From positions 144,443,001-144,507,000 of the forward strand of contig CM065815.1 of assembly GCA_033398695.1 (NCBI GenBank): a stretch of 64,000 nt of DNA. Reading direction: 5' to 3'. The translations under genes and the position numbers were made by a program. The notes below the pieces were generated by a model. That model had not been told where the DNA came from. It saw only the letters and a program-made list of their open reading frames with translations, and did no database searches. This document shows, one piece after another, positions 22,571 to 33,679 of the stretch. Origin of the DNA: Orobanche coerulescens (lineage: Eukaryota; Streptophyta; Magnoliopsida; Lamiales; Orobanchaceae). Each line of letters starts with the position of its first letter. Positions within the stretch are counted from its first letter, which is position 1.

Positions 22571-22744
22571 TATAGTGGAAGTGATGGTATTCCCGCCTAT
22601 CATGCGGGTGACCAGGGTTCGATCCAAACTACTTCTAGTTCAGTCGGTTGAGCGCAAGGCTCTTGCCTTGTGGTTGTGGGTCTGAGCCCCACGATGGGCT
22701 TGCGCTCTTGCCTTGTGGTTGTGGGTCTGAGCCCCACGATGGGC
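22571..22744 (+). repeat. tRNA-Asp-like plus tRNA-Lys-like repeat with internal duplication
   Basis: 22571-22625 matches the body of plant tRNA-Asp (TATTCCCGCCTATCATGCGG, box B GGTTCGATCC), with the anticodon changed from GTC to ATC. Right after it, 22629-22699 matches tRNA-Lys (TAGTTCAGTCGGTTGAGCGC, GCTCTT anticodon arm), with box B altered to GGGTCTGAGCC. The last 41 bp of the Lys part (22659-22699) are repeated at 22704-22744. A T-rich stretch follows. It looks like a composite tRNA-derived SINE or fused tRNA pseudogenes, not a working tRNA gene. Confidence 0.75.
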
Positions 22745-23350
22745 CATTAATTTTTCGTTGTTTTTTTTCTGTTAGACTAAATTTCAGTTGGTAACATAAT
22801 TTGGTCAAGCAAAAAAAAGAGAATGGGGCCCGAAAAGCTTGGTAACGGTTGGTAATGAGCCTAAAAGTTCGGTATATCATTTTTATTGGTTGGTAACTAT
22901 TGGTAATGATTGATGATGATTGGTAATGGCACATATTAATACGAAATGAGTATATAAAATTGTAGTTAATTAATTATATATGTATATTGGTATGGTAGAG
23001 TGATACCATACTAAAAAATTCAATACCACTACCATACTGTGCGATAGTAAAAAGTTGGCAATATCGTACTGAATTTGCGATTGCCAATTTTTGATGGTTA
23101 CCAAGTCCAGTCAGTTCGGTAATTTTCGTTAGTAACCATATTAGCTGGTTATCAACCCATCCCTAAATATGTGTTTCCCAACTTTAGATGTCTAATGTTT
23201 TTTATAAGGTCCTATTGTTTTAACCCTACAGTAGGTAGAGAGAGTTTTAGAAGCTGTGAGAGATTTAGTTTTTTTCTTTTCGTGAATCCAGTTAGTTTAG
23301 TCACCTTCTAGTAAAACTTTTATGATCGTTTTTGGGCAATGTTCCGAATG
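22745..23350. other. Low-complexity spacer with GGTAAC/GGTAAT words
   Basis: Many short words such as GGTTGGTAAT and GGTAACGG, and TTGGTATGGTAGAGTGATAC, suggest a decayed non-autonomous DNA transposon. I see no clear ends and no gene. Confidence 0.35.
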
Positions 23351-24823
23351 ACAAATGTGAGACCCCGCATTTTCAATCTGGTGTAATTTCTAATTTTGAT
23401 TTTTTGGGGATTTTATCATTTTGTCGAACTCCCGATTCCGTTCCATATTTACTTCTGCTCGTTCATATGTCTCACCTTGATGTGATCCATAGTGATATAA
23501 CAAAATTGACACGCGATAACACCGAGGATTATTGTTATAATGCTAATCCATTTACATTTGTTATATGTGCTTAGAGGTTAATTTCATTTACAATAAATTA
23601 TTGCAAAATTATTTCGAAAACCCTCGGGAGGTCCAAAATATTTGAAGATCAATGTGTGATCTGAAGGATACTTGATTATTTAGCGATATGTGATTGTTGA
23701 TGTAATTATGTAAAGTATGTTTTATGTGTTCGTTTTACTTGCACCGACAATTGCTGACCTCTTCGGGGTGGATACATCTTGTGTGTCCAGGTACTCTCAG
23801 GCAGAGGAGCAACCACGAGATCAACATAGAGACGAAGGACCGCAACAACACTAATCAATCCAAGAGTCAGAGAATCTGATCCCAGCGGCCGCGAAGTAAA
23901 GTCTATGTCAGTGTATGTTAAGCCCATGTGAGGGTCATGTTATTATTTAAATTTATATCAAAGTTCAATTCTCAAGTTGATGTAAAGTGTACTGAATTAT
24001 CTTGTCGTATTCGACATGGTCGGTCGATATGGTATAAAGTCATACAAATTTTGTCTTGTAGATCCTCAAGGTGTAACACCCCCGATCCCCTCGGGAATAT
24101 TACAGCGCCGTAGACCCTCTCCGTGAGGATGTACCAGGCTAAATACAGAAACAAGACATCACATTACATACGACATGGATGAATAACGAACCATTCGACC
24201 GATTTGGTCTTCACCACAAACATACAACTTAAAACTTCAAATACATCTCTCGCTCAAAACTAATACCCGCACAGGGGTCAAATACGCTCACAAACTCATA
24301 CAACAGATAATACGACAGCGGAAAGGACAGTACAATGAACTCCGACTAACTGCACCCAGAACTGGCCTTCATGTAATTAGTATCGTTTGTCTTCCATCAT
24401 CCTTCATACCGATCTTGTGTCTTGCTCCCCAAGAACCTGCATGTACTTGGACGCAATACAGACATCCACCCCCCAATTACTCGGGGGTTAGCAAAACACC
24501 ACTATTTTGCTAGTGCAAGTATAAAGTGCAAATACGTGCCATACACAACATACTCTGAGAACATAATAATCGAGAACACCCAACCAGTTAAACGTAGCAA
24601 AAGACTTTCCGAGATAATTCGAAGCCATGAAAGGCAGGAATAAAGTAAGTAAACAATTTGTAAAGCATTTTACAGGTCTTGGGAGTTTTTGAGGGAAAAT
24701 AGTTTAAGACTAAAGAGTCCTTATCTTTTCAAAATCACTTAGGGTCACAACCCGAAGATTTACTCGGTTCTCGGCAACTAGAATATAATCACGGGTCATG
24801 CAAATTCGATAAAACATTATTTG

Positions 24824-25020
24824 TACTCATCAAGTAACGAATTCCATAGGCCTCTACCGACCCTACCTGGAGTCACACAAATACGGTTCGTACTCATCAA
24901 GTAACGAACCCCAGAGGCCCCATCGAACCCTTCCTGGTTCCACGCATATACTGTTCGTACTCATCAAGTAACGAACCCCAGAGGCCCCATCGGACCCTAC
25001 CGGGTTCCACACATCAACGC
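24824..25020 (-). repeat. 67-bp tandem repeat, three copies
   Basis: TACTCATCAAGTAACGAA recurs at 24824, 24891 and 24958. On the minus strand each unit has GGTAGGGTCCGATGGGGCCT or a variant, the same motif as in the 93-bp repeat of element A. Confidence 0.9.
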
Positions 25021-26014
25021 AACAATCCACAACGCATATCAATAACACCACGTTCACATACCTCAAGGAGATAAACTTCTCGAACAACACCAAAAAGCAC
25101 TACCTCCTTACAAAGGAGTCAGCAAACAATACAACCAATATCACACATCACAATACTCATCAATAAGCACACACATCCCCACACACACACCTTTCCGAAA
25201 GGATATAACTCTAAGTCCACTAGCAATATAGCCATGCACAACGATACCACATGAAAACAAGGCATTACAACATACAAGACTAATACACATTTTCAGAACG
25301 ACACATTCGTTTACAATACACAAGTTCATTTTGAAGAAAACCTTTATCGAGAATATACTGATTCTATTGAAAGTTCATTAAAAACATTCAAATTGAACGC
25401 ATAGTCATTTACCAGCTATTACATCTATGAAACACGAAATATATGGGCAAGATATTTGCCTCGATAATCGACACACAAATACTCCGATGAACACGACTTG
25501 ATCGGTGAACCACGACAACCTACAACCTCCAATTAAACAATGGAAACACGATCACTACGTATATAGAAACCAATTACAACGGTAAACGCACCCAACACTT
25601 GAAGGGAAAACCATGAGATATTTAATCGAACATTAAATGTTCATGGTTCCTTAAGAACACCAAAATCATCAACTGGGTTGAACGAATCGGAACTATGAAT
25701 ATGCAATCCATAGAACGTGATCAATAAAAATGTTTAACAATGATCGATTCAAAGAAATCGGATTAGAAACGAGATCAAGAACAAAATCCCAAAAAGGTCA
25801 ACTTTAGGAAATCAATAAAAATACCTCGATCCGATGAAGAACAACCGATTAGATGATGTTACAATCACCTAAGACCCTCGAAAACACGTAGGAATTGAGT
25901 AGAATCAACCAAGAATCCAAACGCTAGCCTCACTTGTCCGTCGACCGCGAGAAGAAGAGAAAAAAAAGGGGAAATGAGGTGAAAAATCTGTCCCGCAGAT
26001 TATATAATTAGACT

Positions 26015-26250
26015 GCATTACGTACGTAAGCTACATAAGCTTAACGTACGTTAATTGTTAACATACGTAAGAGCTTGTACATTACGTACGTAAACGCATT
26101 CCAGAACTTACAGCCCGATTCTCAACATATGATAACGGTCGTAACACGCTGGCCTTAACGGTCGTAACACGCTGGCCTTAACGGCCGTAATGAACTAGCC
26201 TTTACGACCGTAACATACTGCAGGTTACGACCGTAACCTGCTGTCCGGTC
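26015..26250. promoter_or_regulatory. Mixed palindrome array in the solo LTR
   Basis: Two kinds of word stand together: TTACGTACGTAA and TTAACGTACGTTAA (26019-26095), and TTACGGCCGTAA, AACGGTCGTAA and TTACGACCGTAA (26130-26245). Two units of TTAACGGTCGTAACACGCTG are exact copies about 29 bp apart. The array ends near the minus-strand TATA at about 26000. Confidence 0.7.
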
Positions 26251-26801
26251 AGCCCAAACGACCTCAAATTGCGACGACTCGAAAAATGCAACGTAACACT
26301 TACAAAGAATTCTCAACAATGAACAAAAGTGTTAAAAAACATGCGATTCCGACAATCTGAAGACAGGTAAAAACGAGTACGTAAGTGAGTACCCAAAACT
26401 TTGGAAAATTACAAAACGGCTCAAATGCCTGAAAAATCACGAAGTTCACAACACGACCAAAAAAGTTAAATGAGCTTGTAGGAACATCAAAACAGCAGTT
26501 CCGAGCATAACTCATAAGAATCGATCCCAAATGCGGAAAAGTCGCCCTGATATGCCAATTAATCCGAAACAACATCACAACTTGCTCGAATGACAAAAGG
26601 CGCAGAACAAAACATGCTCAAAATATGTCAATGAATACAAGCGAGTCGCTAGAATCGAAAATTACAGAGTTAAAAAACACGAGTATTACACAAGGGAGAG
26701 AAATCAATGTCTGTTGTTCTTGCAAATAGCGTGGTAAATCCTTGCGGAATGATTTACGGTGCTATAATATGCCTCGAATATCTCGGGAGTGTTATAGAAT
26801 G

Positions 26802-27018
26802 TGGTATCAAAGCTTAAGTTTTAGAAATTTAGGCTTCTGGGTCTAATGGGTCTTGCGTTGTGGAGTCAGTATGGTTCGAAGTAAATAGAAATGATTAGTA
26901 TCGCTGTGCGGTTGCCGTTATCACCCGACCTGTGGATGCAAGTCTCCTCAATCCAATAATATATAATTTAAGATATGAGTTATATTATCGATATAAACTT
27001 ATCTGTCTCCATGATGGT
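26802..27018 (+). other. Primer site and start of the leader of element E
   Basis: TGGTATCAAAGCTTAAG (26802-26818) is a tRNA-iMet-type primer site. The leader then shares AGTATCGCTGTGCGGTTGCC and CGACCTGTGGATGCAAGTCT-like sequence with elements A and B before B interrupts it. Confidence 0.75.
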
Positions 27019-27409
27019 TATAATATCCGCAATTTCGATTTTTGGTAATTTTTTATTTGCAAGAGTCCTTTTTGACGACTCGCTTGTGACCGTTTCGTCA
27101 TTCCGAGAATGATTAATTCTGCACTTTTTGACATCCGAGTTCGTTTCGGTGTCGTTTTGTTGAGTTCCGTGATCTTAGGCGACTTTTCCGCGCTTGAGTT
27201 TGATTCTTGCGAATCTCGTTCGAAATTGTTGTTTCGGTTCTCTTGCAAGTTCATTTAACGTTGTTATACGTGTTGTGAGCTTCGGTTTGGTTATTCATTG
27301 TCGTTTCGTGATTTTTCGGACGTTTGGGGTCGTTTTGTAATTTCCCAAAGTTGTGGGTATCCGTCATCGTGCTCATTTTTTTTTTGAGAGTTCTGTTGCT
27401 GTCTTTCCG

Positions 27410-27765
27410 AGTCGATAGCACGCGCTAAGGTGTTGTAGTTAGCGCATGCTACGGTTGTGGTAGCGCACACTAACTGGTAGTTCGAGGCAGTCCAGAAGCT
27501 ACTGGACTAGGACTGGGGTCTCGTTAGTGCACGTTAAGGTTGGTAGATAGTGCGCGTTATCGTCTGCTTAGCGCACGCTATTTGTCCTGTCTAGTGCACG
27601 CTACCTGGTAGGTGCAGTTTTGTCCAGGAGTCACTGGATTGGATCCGTGACTCATTAGCGCACGCTATGCTTATTGGCTAGCGCACGCTAACAGTGTTAC
27701 AAGCGGCATGTTTTGGAGCGTTGACCCTGTTAGTGCGCGCTAATGGTGTTTAGCATAGGCTAATA
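27410..27765. promoter_or_regulatory. TAGCGCACGCTA palindrome array, 5' LTR of B
   Basis: About eleven copies of TAGCGCACGCTA or close variants (TTAGCGCATGCTA, TTAGTGCGCGCTAA) are spaced 20-60 bp apart. A second near-palindrome, AGTCCAGAAGCTACTGGACT, is at 27489-27508. The array ends at the TATA hairpin. The 3' LTR copy (45965-46305) has gained and lost single palindromes. Confidence 0.75.
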
Positions 27766-27767
27766 AA

Positions 27768-27791
27768 CTGTCCAGTATAAATACTGGACAG
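27768..27791 (+). promoter_or_regulatory. TATA box inside a perfect hairpin, 5' LTR of B
   Basis: Eleven-base arms CTGTCCAGTAT and ATACTGGACAG flank AA, so that TATAAATA forms the tip. The 3' LTR keeps it unchanged at 46312-46335. GCGGGCTTTCTTTCTCATTT follows, the probable transcription start region. Confidence 0.8.
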
Positions 27792-28693
27792 CGGGCTTTC
27801 TTTCTCATTTCTCTTTCTTTTTCTCTCCTTTTCACTATCGGTCGACGGGACAAGCCCCTGAGGAAGATCTGGAGCGACCTCCATCTTCAAGCATCATCCT
27901 GGGATGGATTTATGTGTGTTTAATATCATTTAATCCATTGTTCTTCGCCGGATCAAGGTATTTTTTCTTGATTCCCTATAGTTGACTTTTTGGGAGTTTT
28001 GTTCTTGATTTTGTTTTCGATTCGGTTTTGATAAACCGATTGTTGTCAAATGATGTTGTTAAACATATCCTATGGATTGTATATCCATATTTCGGTTTGG
28101 AATTCCATTTTCCTGTTTTGTCGGGACGGTTCGCGTTCTTGGCCATTTTGGGGGAAACCCTTGAACTTTCGTCGTTTGTTTCTTTAATTCAGCGGCTTTG
28201 GGTCGTGCTATGGAATTTATTTTCATTGTTATTATTGTCATTCGTAGTTTATTGTCGCGAGTTGGCGTTCGGCAGACTCGGTAGCTTCATAGTCGGTTCG
28301 TGCCATCCTATTTCGATCGATTCTCTTCGTTTGTGATTATCCGAGGCAAGTACCTTGTTCATACATTCTTGTTTTGTGGATATGATGATTGATGATCGTC
28401 TAAATGTATTTGTTTGAGAACTTTCAAAAATTTGGTTTAGCCTCGTTGAAGGCTCTCCTTCAAGCCCGTGTGTATTTTGTGATTGGTGTTTTTCGTAAAT
28501 GGCTATGTGAATCCTATGGATATATTTGGTTATTATGTTGCGCTTGATAATGCGTGTGTACATTTATTGCCTCATTTCGGTGTGTTGTGGTTTGACGTTG
28601 TGTTGTGCTAAGTGGTTGATGCTTCTATGTGAATTGTTGGGATATCTTTGTTGTATTGTGTTATGTGTGTGAACGTGTGGTTATGGGAAGGGT

Positions 28694-28960
28694 CTACGGT
28701 GACACATGGCTAGTGATCATGTGGTCAGGATGCAACAAGTGATTGATCCAACCATGAGAGCCTCAGGATACCTACGGTGACACATGACTTGTGATCATGT
28801 GGTCAGGAGACAACAAGTGATTGATCCAACCGTGAGATAACGTGGCAAGTGATCACGGTGGTATAAGTAAACCTACGGTGACACATGACTTGTGATCATG
28901 TGGTCAGGAGACAACAAGTGATTGGTCAAACCGTTAGATGACGTGGCATGTGTTCACGGT
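28694..28960 (+). repeat. Imperfect tandem repeat CTACGGTGACACATG, 5' LTR of B
   Basis: Units of 78 and 101 bp start at 28694, 28772 and 28873, with shared GATCATGTGGTCAGGA and CAACAAGTGATTGATCCAAC. The same array is in the 3' LTR at about 47245-47510. It lies where element A has its 93-bp repeat. Confidence 0.85.
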
Positions 28961-29572
28961 GTGATATATGATTTTGGATGTGTTACCGAGATTTCGTATC
29001 TTGGGTGGTTATGTTTCATTGACATTATGTTCGTCGAGGACACGTGGCGTGGGTTTTGACCCTGTGAATTGTTGTTGGTTTTTATTTGTGAAAACAAATC
29101 TTTGGGCTGTGACCCTGTTGATTTTGGAAAGAGAAGGATTCGATAATTCTAAATTGTTTTCTGTTAAAACTTCCAATGGCATTTTAAACCATTTTATATA
29201 TTGTTTCCCTTGAATTGTGATCTTTCGATTTTGGAAAGTTTTACCCAAACTCTTGCCTCAGGAAGTATTTTTCGTTATGTTTGAATCTTTAAGGATTCCT
29301 GGTTATTATTATTATTCTTGAAACTTGAATTGTATGACTCGTATTTTGCACTTTGTACTTGCACTAGCAAAATAGTAGAATTTTGCTAACCCCCGAGTAA
29401 TTGGGGGTGGATGTCAGTATTGCATTCAGGTCTTGGGGAGCATAGCACAGGGTCGGCATGAAGGATGATGAAAGATGATCTATACTAATCGCATGAGGAC
29501 CCGTACATTGTTATATTGGTTTAGTTGTACTTTATTTCTGCTGCAGTATTCTTTCCCCATTGTACGGGAGCG

Positions 29573-30400
29573 TAGGGGTGTAAATGATGCGAGTCGATCT
29601 CGAGTATTGGTATACTCGACTCGAACTCGATAGCCATTTCTCAGGTTCGAACTCGACTCGAAAACTCGCGAGTAGTTAAAATCCAAGCTCGACTCGACTC
29701 GTTAGTATGTCGAGTCGAGCTCGAGTTCGAGTTGAGTGTTGACCTAGTTTTGATCGAGTCGATCTCGAGTAGCTCGTGAGTTGTCTCGTCTCATTTACAC
29801 CCTTACATAGTATCCTTGGACGAGGGCCCATAGCCACGTATATTAAATGAGAGCCTTCCAACATTTTTTAATAGTCTCACTTGAGAAGCAATCATAATTA
29901 CATGGGCGATGTCGGACAAGAGATTTGGCTTAAATTTATTACCCACTTGTGAGCCAAAATAAATAGCATCCAACAGATGTGGGAGAAGCTATTTTGCTTT
30001 TTACTTGTGTAAACACTTCAAACACTCTTAAAAAAAGCACTTCAAACACTCTTAATCAATATAGAATAATTTCTATTTTTTTATTATCTAACTAGTAATT
30101 TTAATTTTTGACCAATAAAATTGTTAGTTCTTTCATTTAAAATAAAAGTCTAATATGTATTAATAATTTTTGACCAATTAATAATTTTCTTATATTATAT
30201 TTTACAAATTATATTATAAAGCTAATTATATATAAAATAATTTCGAGTATCTCACGAGCTTATCGAGTCGATTATTGGGTAGCTCGACTCGACTCGTTAG
30301 TATGCCGAGTTGAGCTCGAATTCAAGTCGAGTATTGACCTAGTTTTGACCGAGTCGATATCGAGTAGCTCGCGAGTTGTCTCGTCTCATTGACAACCCTA
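29573..30400. mobile_element. hAT-like non-autonomous element in the 5' LTR of B
   Basis: 828 bp. Ends TAGGGGTGTAAATGA and (reverse) TAGGGTTGTCAATGA. An 8-bp target CGGGAGCG stands at 29565-29572, with CGGGAGCA at 30401-30408 (one change). Both ends are rich in CTCGACTCG and GAGTCGAGCTCGAG words. A 113-bp end block (about 29695-29808, finishing TCATTTACACCCTTA) is repeated at about 30285-30400, so the right end may have been duplicated around an AT-rich insert. The 8-bp target fits the hAT superfamily. No transposase. Confidence 0.85.
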
Positions 30401-30606
30401 CGGGAGCATGTTGTATTTGATCCCTGCGTGGGCATGTATTGAGATTAGGTTGTACGTATTAATTGAAAGACCAAATTGGTCTACTGAGTCATTTTAGCCT
30501 TAGAGGCGTTGTTGAGATGTTTGATTTTGTTACCAGTCTGGTAGATCCTTGAGGAAAGGTTCTACGGCGTGTAATATCCCTGAGCAGATTAGCGGTGCTA
30601 CATAAA

Positions 30607-30618
30607 TGGTATCGGAGC
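30607..30618 (+). other. Primer-binding site of element B (tRNA-iMet type)
   Basis: TGGTATCGGAGC, four bases after the 5' LTR. One base differs from the consensus TGGTATCAGAGC. Confidence 0.85.
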
Positions 30619-32109
30619 TTAGGTTGTGGAAACCTAGGTTGTCGGGTCAAGTTGTGTCTGCTGAATTTTGTCTGGTCAGATTTTGTCTGACTGAGTCGTG
30701 TCACGACGCGTCATCTGAGTTGGTTGGTCGTGATTAGTATCGTGGGGCGATCATCATCTTCGTGCGACCTGTGGATGTAAGTCTCCCTTCTTTGTGTTGT
30801 GCTTCGTGTGATGCGGGTTACTTGTGCGATTATTTTTTAACTGATGGAATCCTTATGTAGATTATGGTTTCGTGATATGTGTTTATTCGACTCTCATATT
30901 TTGTTTATATGAGGAGTGTTGTCGCTGTTTATGCCTTTTCGACTGTTGTTTTTGTCCGCTGCTAATGATTTTCAAAATGATTTGCTTGTTTTGCAAGTAT
31001 TTTTGGAGACCTTTACGCTTAACATGTATTGGGGATGTATTTGTGTGTGATTTTCTCACCTCGGTAGGGTCCGACGGGGCCTCGAGGGAATACAGTGGTT
31101 TAGCCCCGGATTCACGAGCTTGATTCGCTATCCAGCACGGGAGGGTCCTTAGAGGCCTCGAGTGCCCTATCCTAGGCGATGCCTGTGCGTGATTTGTTTT
31201 ATGATATGGCCAGCTCGGGAGGGTCCTTAGAGGCCTCGAGTGGGACCAGTGGTTTAGCCCCGGTCCTAGGCAAGTTTGAACCGTGATTTGACTGTTTGTT
31301 TTCCGGGAAGAGATATGTCTTGTTTTGAATTTGAACAATTTGATGCATGTGCTATGAGATGTGTAAGCGAATGTTGATACGCATGAGTTTTTGGGCATTC
31401 TAGCCTCATGGATTTTTGAAAACCTGAGTATCTTAGAGAATAAATTTCGAGACGTACTTTTAAAATGGATTATATTTTCGAGGCGCCTACTAGCGCAACT
31501 ATATGTTTCAAAATTCTTCTACTTTGAGGACCAAAATAATTTTGGATATTTCAGTAATTTAGAAATGCATCTACTTAGACCCGAAGGTCAAATATTTCTG
31601 AAATTTTAATTAAAGAAAAGTGTCCTTATTTTTATCAAATGCAAGATGGTTTTTCAAAGTCTCGATAATGAGGTTTGCATTACTTTTTTGAAATATGATA
31701 CTCAAAATCAACTGGTGTTTCCAAATTATTTTCAAAAGGTGGTTTTCATTTTTAAAACCTATGATTCCTGTTTGCGGTCTGGGAATGTATGTATGATGTT
31801 AGCATTGTCGTTACAAGGTTAGCCCTCTGTGTGAGGTGTGATGTTGGTATTGAATGTTGTCGCTTCGTGGTGATTTGCGTGTTATCGCACCTATGCGAAC
31901 TGTTGGAGCTTGGGTTTGTACTATCGTGTACATATGTGATTGTTTCATGATGTTTTGTAATTGTGTACTGGTTATCGTTCGAGCCGTCGATATCGCCGAA
32001 CGATGTCGTCGTTGCTGTGATATTCATATGTGTGTTGCCTTACGAGGGTAATCGTTGTATGTGTTATGTGTCATGATTTTCTGTTGTGCTGAGTGGTTAC
32101 TTATTCAGC
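30619..32109 (+). other. Leader of element B
   Basis: Non-coding, similar to the leader of A. It holds two close copies of CGGGAGGGTCCTTAGAGGCC (31138 and 31207) and one of CGGTAGGGTCCGACGGGGCC (31062). In A and in the solo LTRs this motif lies within the LTR. Possible RNA packaging or dimer site, by inference only. Confidence 0.6.
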
Positions 32110-33153
32110 ATGCCGAGGGGTAGAGGTCGTGGTCGTGACGATAAGGCGCGTGGTCGGGATCGTGCTACCGATGATGGTGTTGGTATCGGTGTTGCTACTA
32201 TTTTGCAGCAGGTAGCTGCACAGATGACTCAGTTGACTCGGGCAGTTCAGCGTAATACAGATGTGACCCAAAACATTGGTGCAAATCAGTGGCTTCGAGA
32301 AGTGGTTTATGTGAATCCCCCTCGTTTCGCTGGTGCCGCAGATGCATTGGGCTGGGATGGTTGGATTTTCCAATTGGAAAAGATATTCGAGGTAGTTGAT
32401 TGTCCAGAAGAGCGTAAGTTTCCAGTCGCTCAGTATCTTCTTGACAAGGATGCCGCTAGTTGGTGGGAGGCTGTTAAGCCTCGAGATCGTGTTGTCACGT
32501 GGGCCGAATTCCAGGGATTCATGAGAGATGAGTTTTGTCCGGAACCGATCAAGAATCATAGGATCAATGAATTCTTTTCGGCGAAACTGCAAGATGTACC
32601 GTTCTCTCAGGCTATTATTGATTTTAGCAAACAACTCAGCTATGTGCAGAATCAGGTAAGAACAGAGGAAGATATGATCTGTCATTTTAGTAGGCGAATG
32701 AAGCCGGAGATTCGTCAGTACATGGCGGGTCTCACTTGTACTTGATTGAGAGAGTATCAGAATAAGGCGTTAGCCTATGAGTTATCCATATTATCGACCG
32801 AGAAAATGTCTGAATCGAAGAAACAGAAAACCGTTGGGAACTTTTCAAGAAATCAGGAGAGTGGGCCCCCTGAGGTTGGGACTTCGTTTCGTCATCCTAA
32901 AAAGATTCATCGATCGCGTGATCAGAGAGGTAGTACCCCTGCAGTGAGTTATGTGAACAACACGAAGACATGTTATAACTGTAGTCGAATGGGCCATACC
33001 ACGAAGAATTGTCGTTCATTGTTAATCAGCTGTTTCGAGTGTGGTCCGGTGGGTCACCGAGCTGTGCATTGCGAGACGGTAGCCGAGAGATTTGGGGATC
33101 GAGGTTGCGTCTCTGCTCCGAAAGGACACGGAGATTCCAAATGTGGTTTTTGA
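32110..33153 (+). pseudogene. gag: Tekay-type gag, one in-frame stop
   Basis: Starts at MPRGRGRGRDDKARG and reads 347 codons in one frame, with a single TGA at 32743-32745. The gag domain lies at about residues 70-210 (PPRFAGAADALGWDGWIFQL, DKDAASWWEAVKPRDRVVTW, EFCPEPIKNHRINEF, FSRRMKPEIRQYMAGL). Two CX2CX4HX4C knuckles follow, CYNCSRMGHTTKNC (32971-33012) and CFECGPVGHRAVHC (33031-33072). It would coat the RNA in a particle. The stop would remove both knuckles. No protease or pol follows; the frame ends and an untranslated tail leads to the polypurine tract. Confidence 0.88.
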
Positions 33154-33532
33154 GGATTTCGGCGTAGTCCAAATTGTTTGTGGTTGTCCTTGTGGATCGT
33201 TTTGTGTTTATTTTCTGTTTTCTTAACTGTGCATATTTTCTTATATTAGTACCTCCTGCTTTGTGATTGTTCGGATAATTGACTTGATTGTACTATCTGC
33301 TTGATAACACTTGTCACTTGTTGGTTTTATTATGTCTCTCCCTGTGGCATTGTGATGATCGTCGTTGAGCGTGATTTCACGCCGTATGTTTCTTTGTGTT
33401 GCTTATAGCGTTTCACCTTTGGGTGTGAGTCTTTCAGTTCTTGTGTATCTCGTTGAGCTGTTCCTGGTGGGATGTTGCTCCTCCCTACTTATTTTAAGTT
33501 TCAGGACGAAACTTATTTTAAGGAGGGTAGTA
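33154..33532 (+). other. 3' tail and polypurine tract of element B
   Basis: Untranslated tail resembling 14640-14992 of element A. It ends in GTTTCAGGACGAAACTTATT and AAGGAGGGTAGTA (33520-33532), the plus-strand priming site. Confidence 0.8.
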
Positions 33533-33679
33533 TGTAATATCCGCAATTTTGATTTTTGGTAATTTTCTTTTTTGGCAAGAGTCCTTTTTGATGACTCGCT
33601 TGTGACCATTTCATCATTCCGAGAATGATTAATTCTGCACTTTTTGACATCCGAGTTCATTTCGGTGTCGTTTTGTTGA

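Larger units (their letters stand above)
24072..26690 (-). mobile_element. Solo LTR, Tekay-like, 2619 bp
   Basis: The plus strand runs TGTAACACCCCC to GAGTATTACA. CAAGG is duplicated at 24067-24071 and 26691-26695. On the minus strand a palindrome array (26015-26250) stands upstream of TATATAATCTGCGGGACAGA (TATA near 25995-26008), a layout like element A. A 67-bp tandem repeat lies downstream. No internal region. Confidence 0.9.
23356..26796 (+). repeat. 5' LTR of element E, split by a solo LTR
   Basis: TGTGAGACCCCGCATTTTCA to GGGAGTGTTATA. Without the inserted LTR and one CAAGG it is about 817 bp. Roughly the first 240 bp align with the 3' LTR at 54481, for example ATTTACTTCTGCTCGTTCAT and AAAATTGACACGCGATAA. 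Confidence 0.8.
27019..30602 (+). repeat. 5' LTR of element B, containing a hAT-like element
   Basis: Starts TATAATATCCGC (second base mutated from TG) and ends GCGGTGCTACA. U3 has a TAGCGCACGCTA array, a TATA box inside a perfect hairpin, then the start-site sequence GACAGCGGGCTTTC. About 900 bp further on is a repeat beginning CTACGGTGACACATG (28694, 28772, 28873). Confidence 0.9.

Noticed and set aside
22571..22699. Functional tRNA-Asp and tRNA-Lys genes
   Set aside because: Changed anticodon loop in the Asp part, damaged box B in the Lys part, no matched acceptor stems and a partial duplication.
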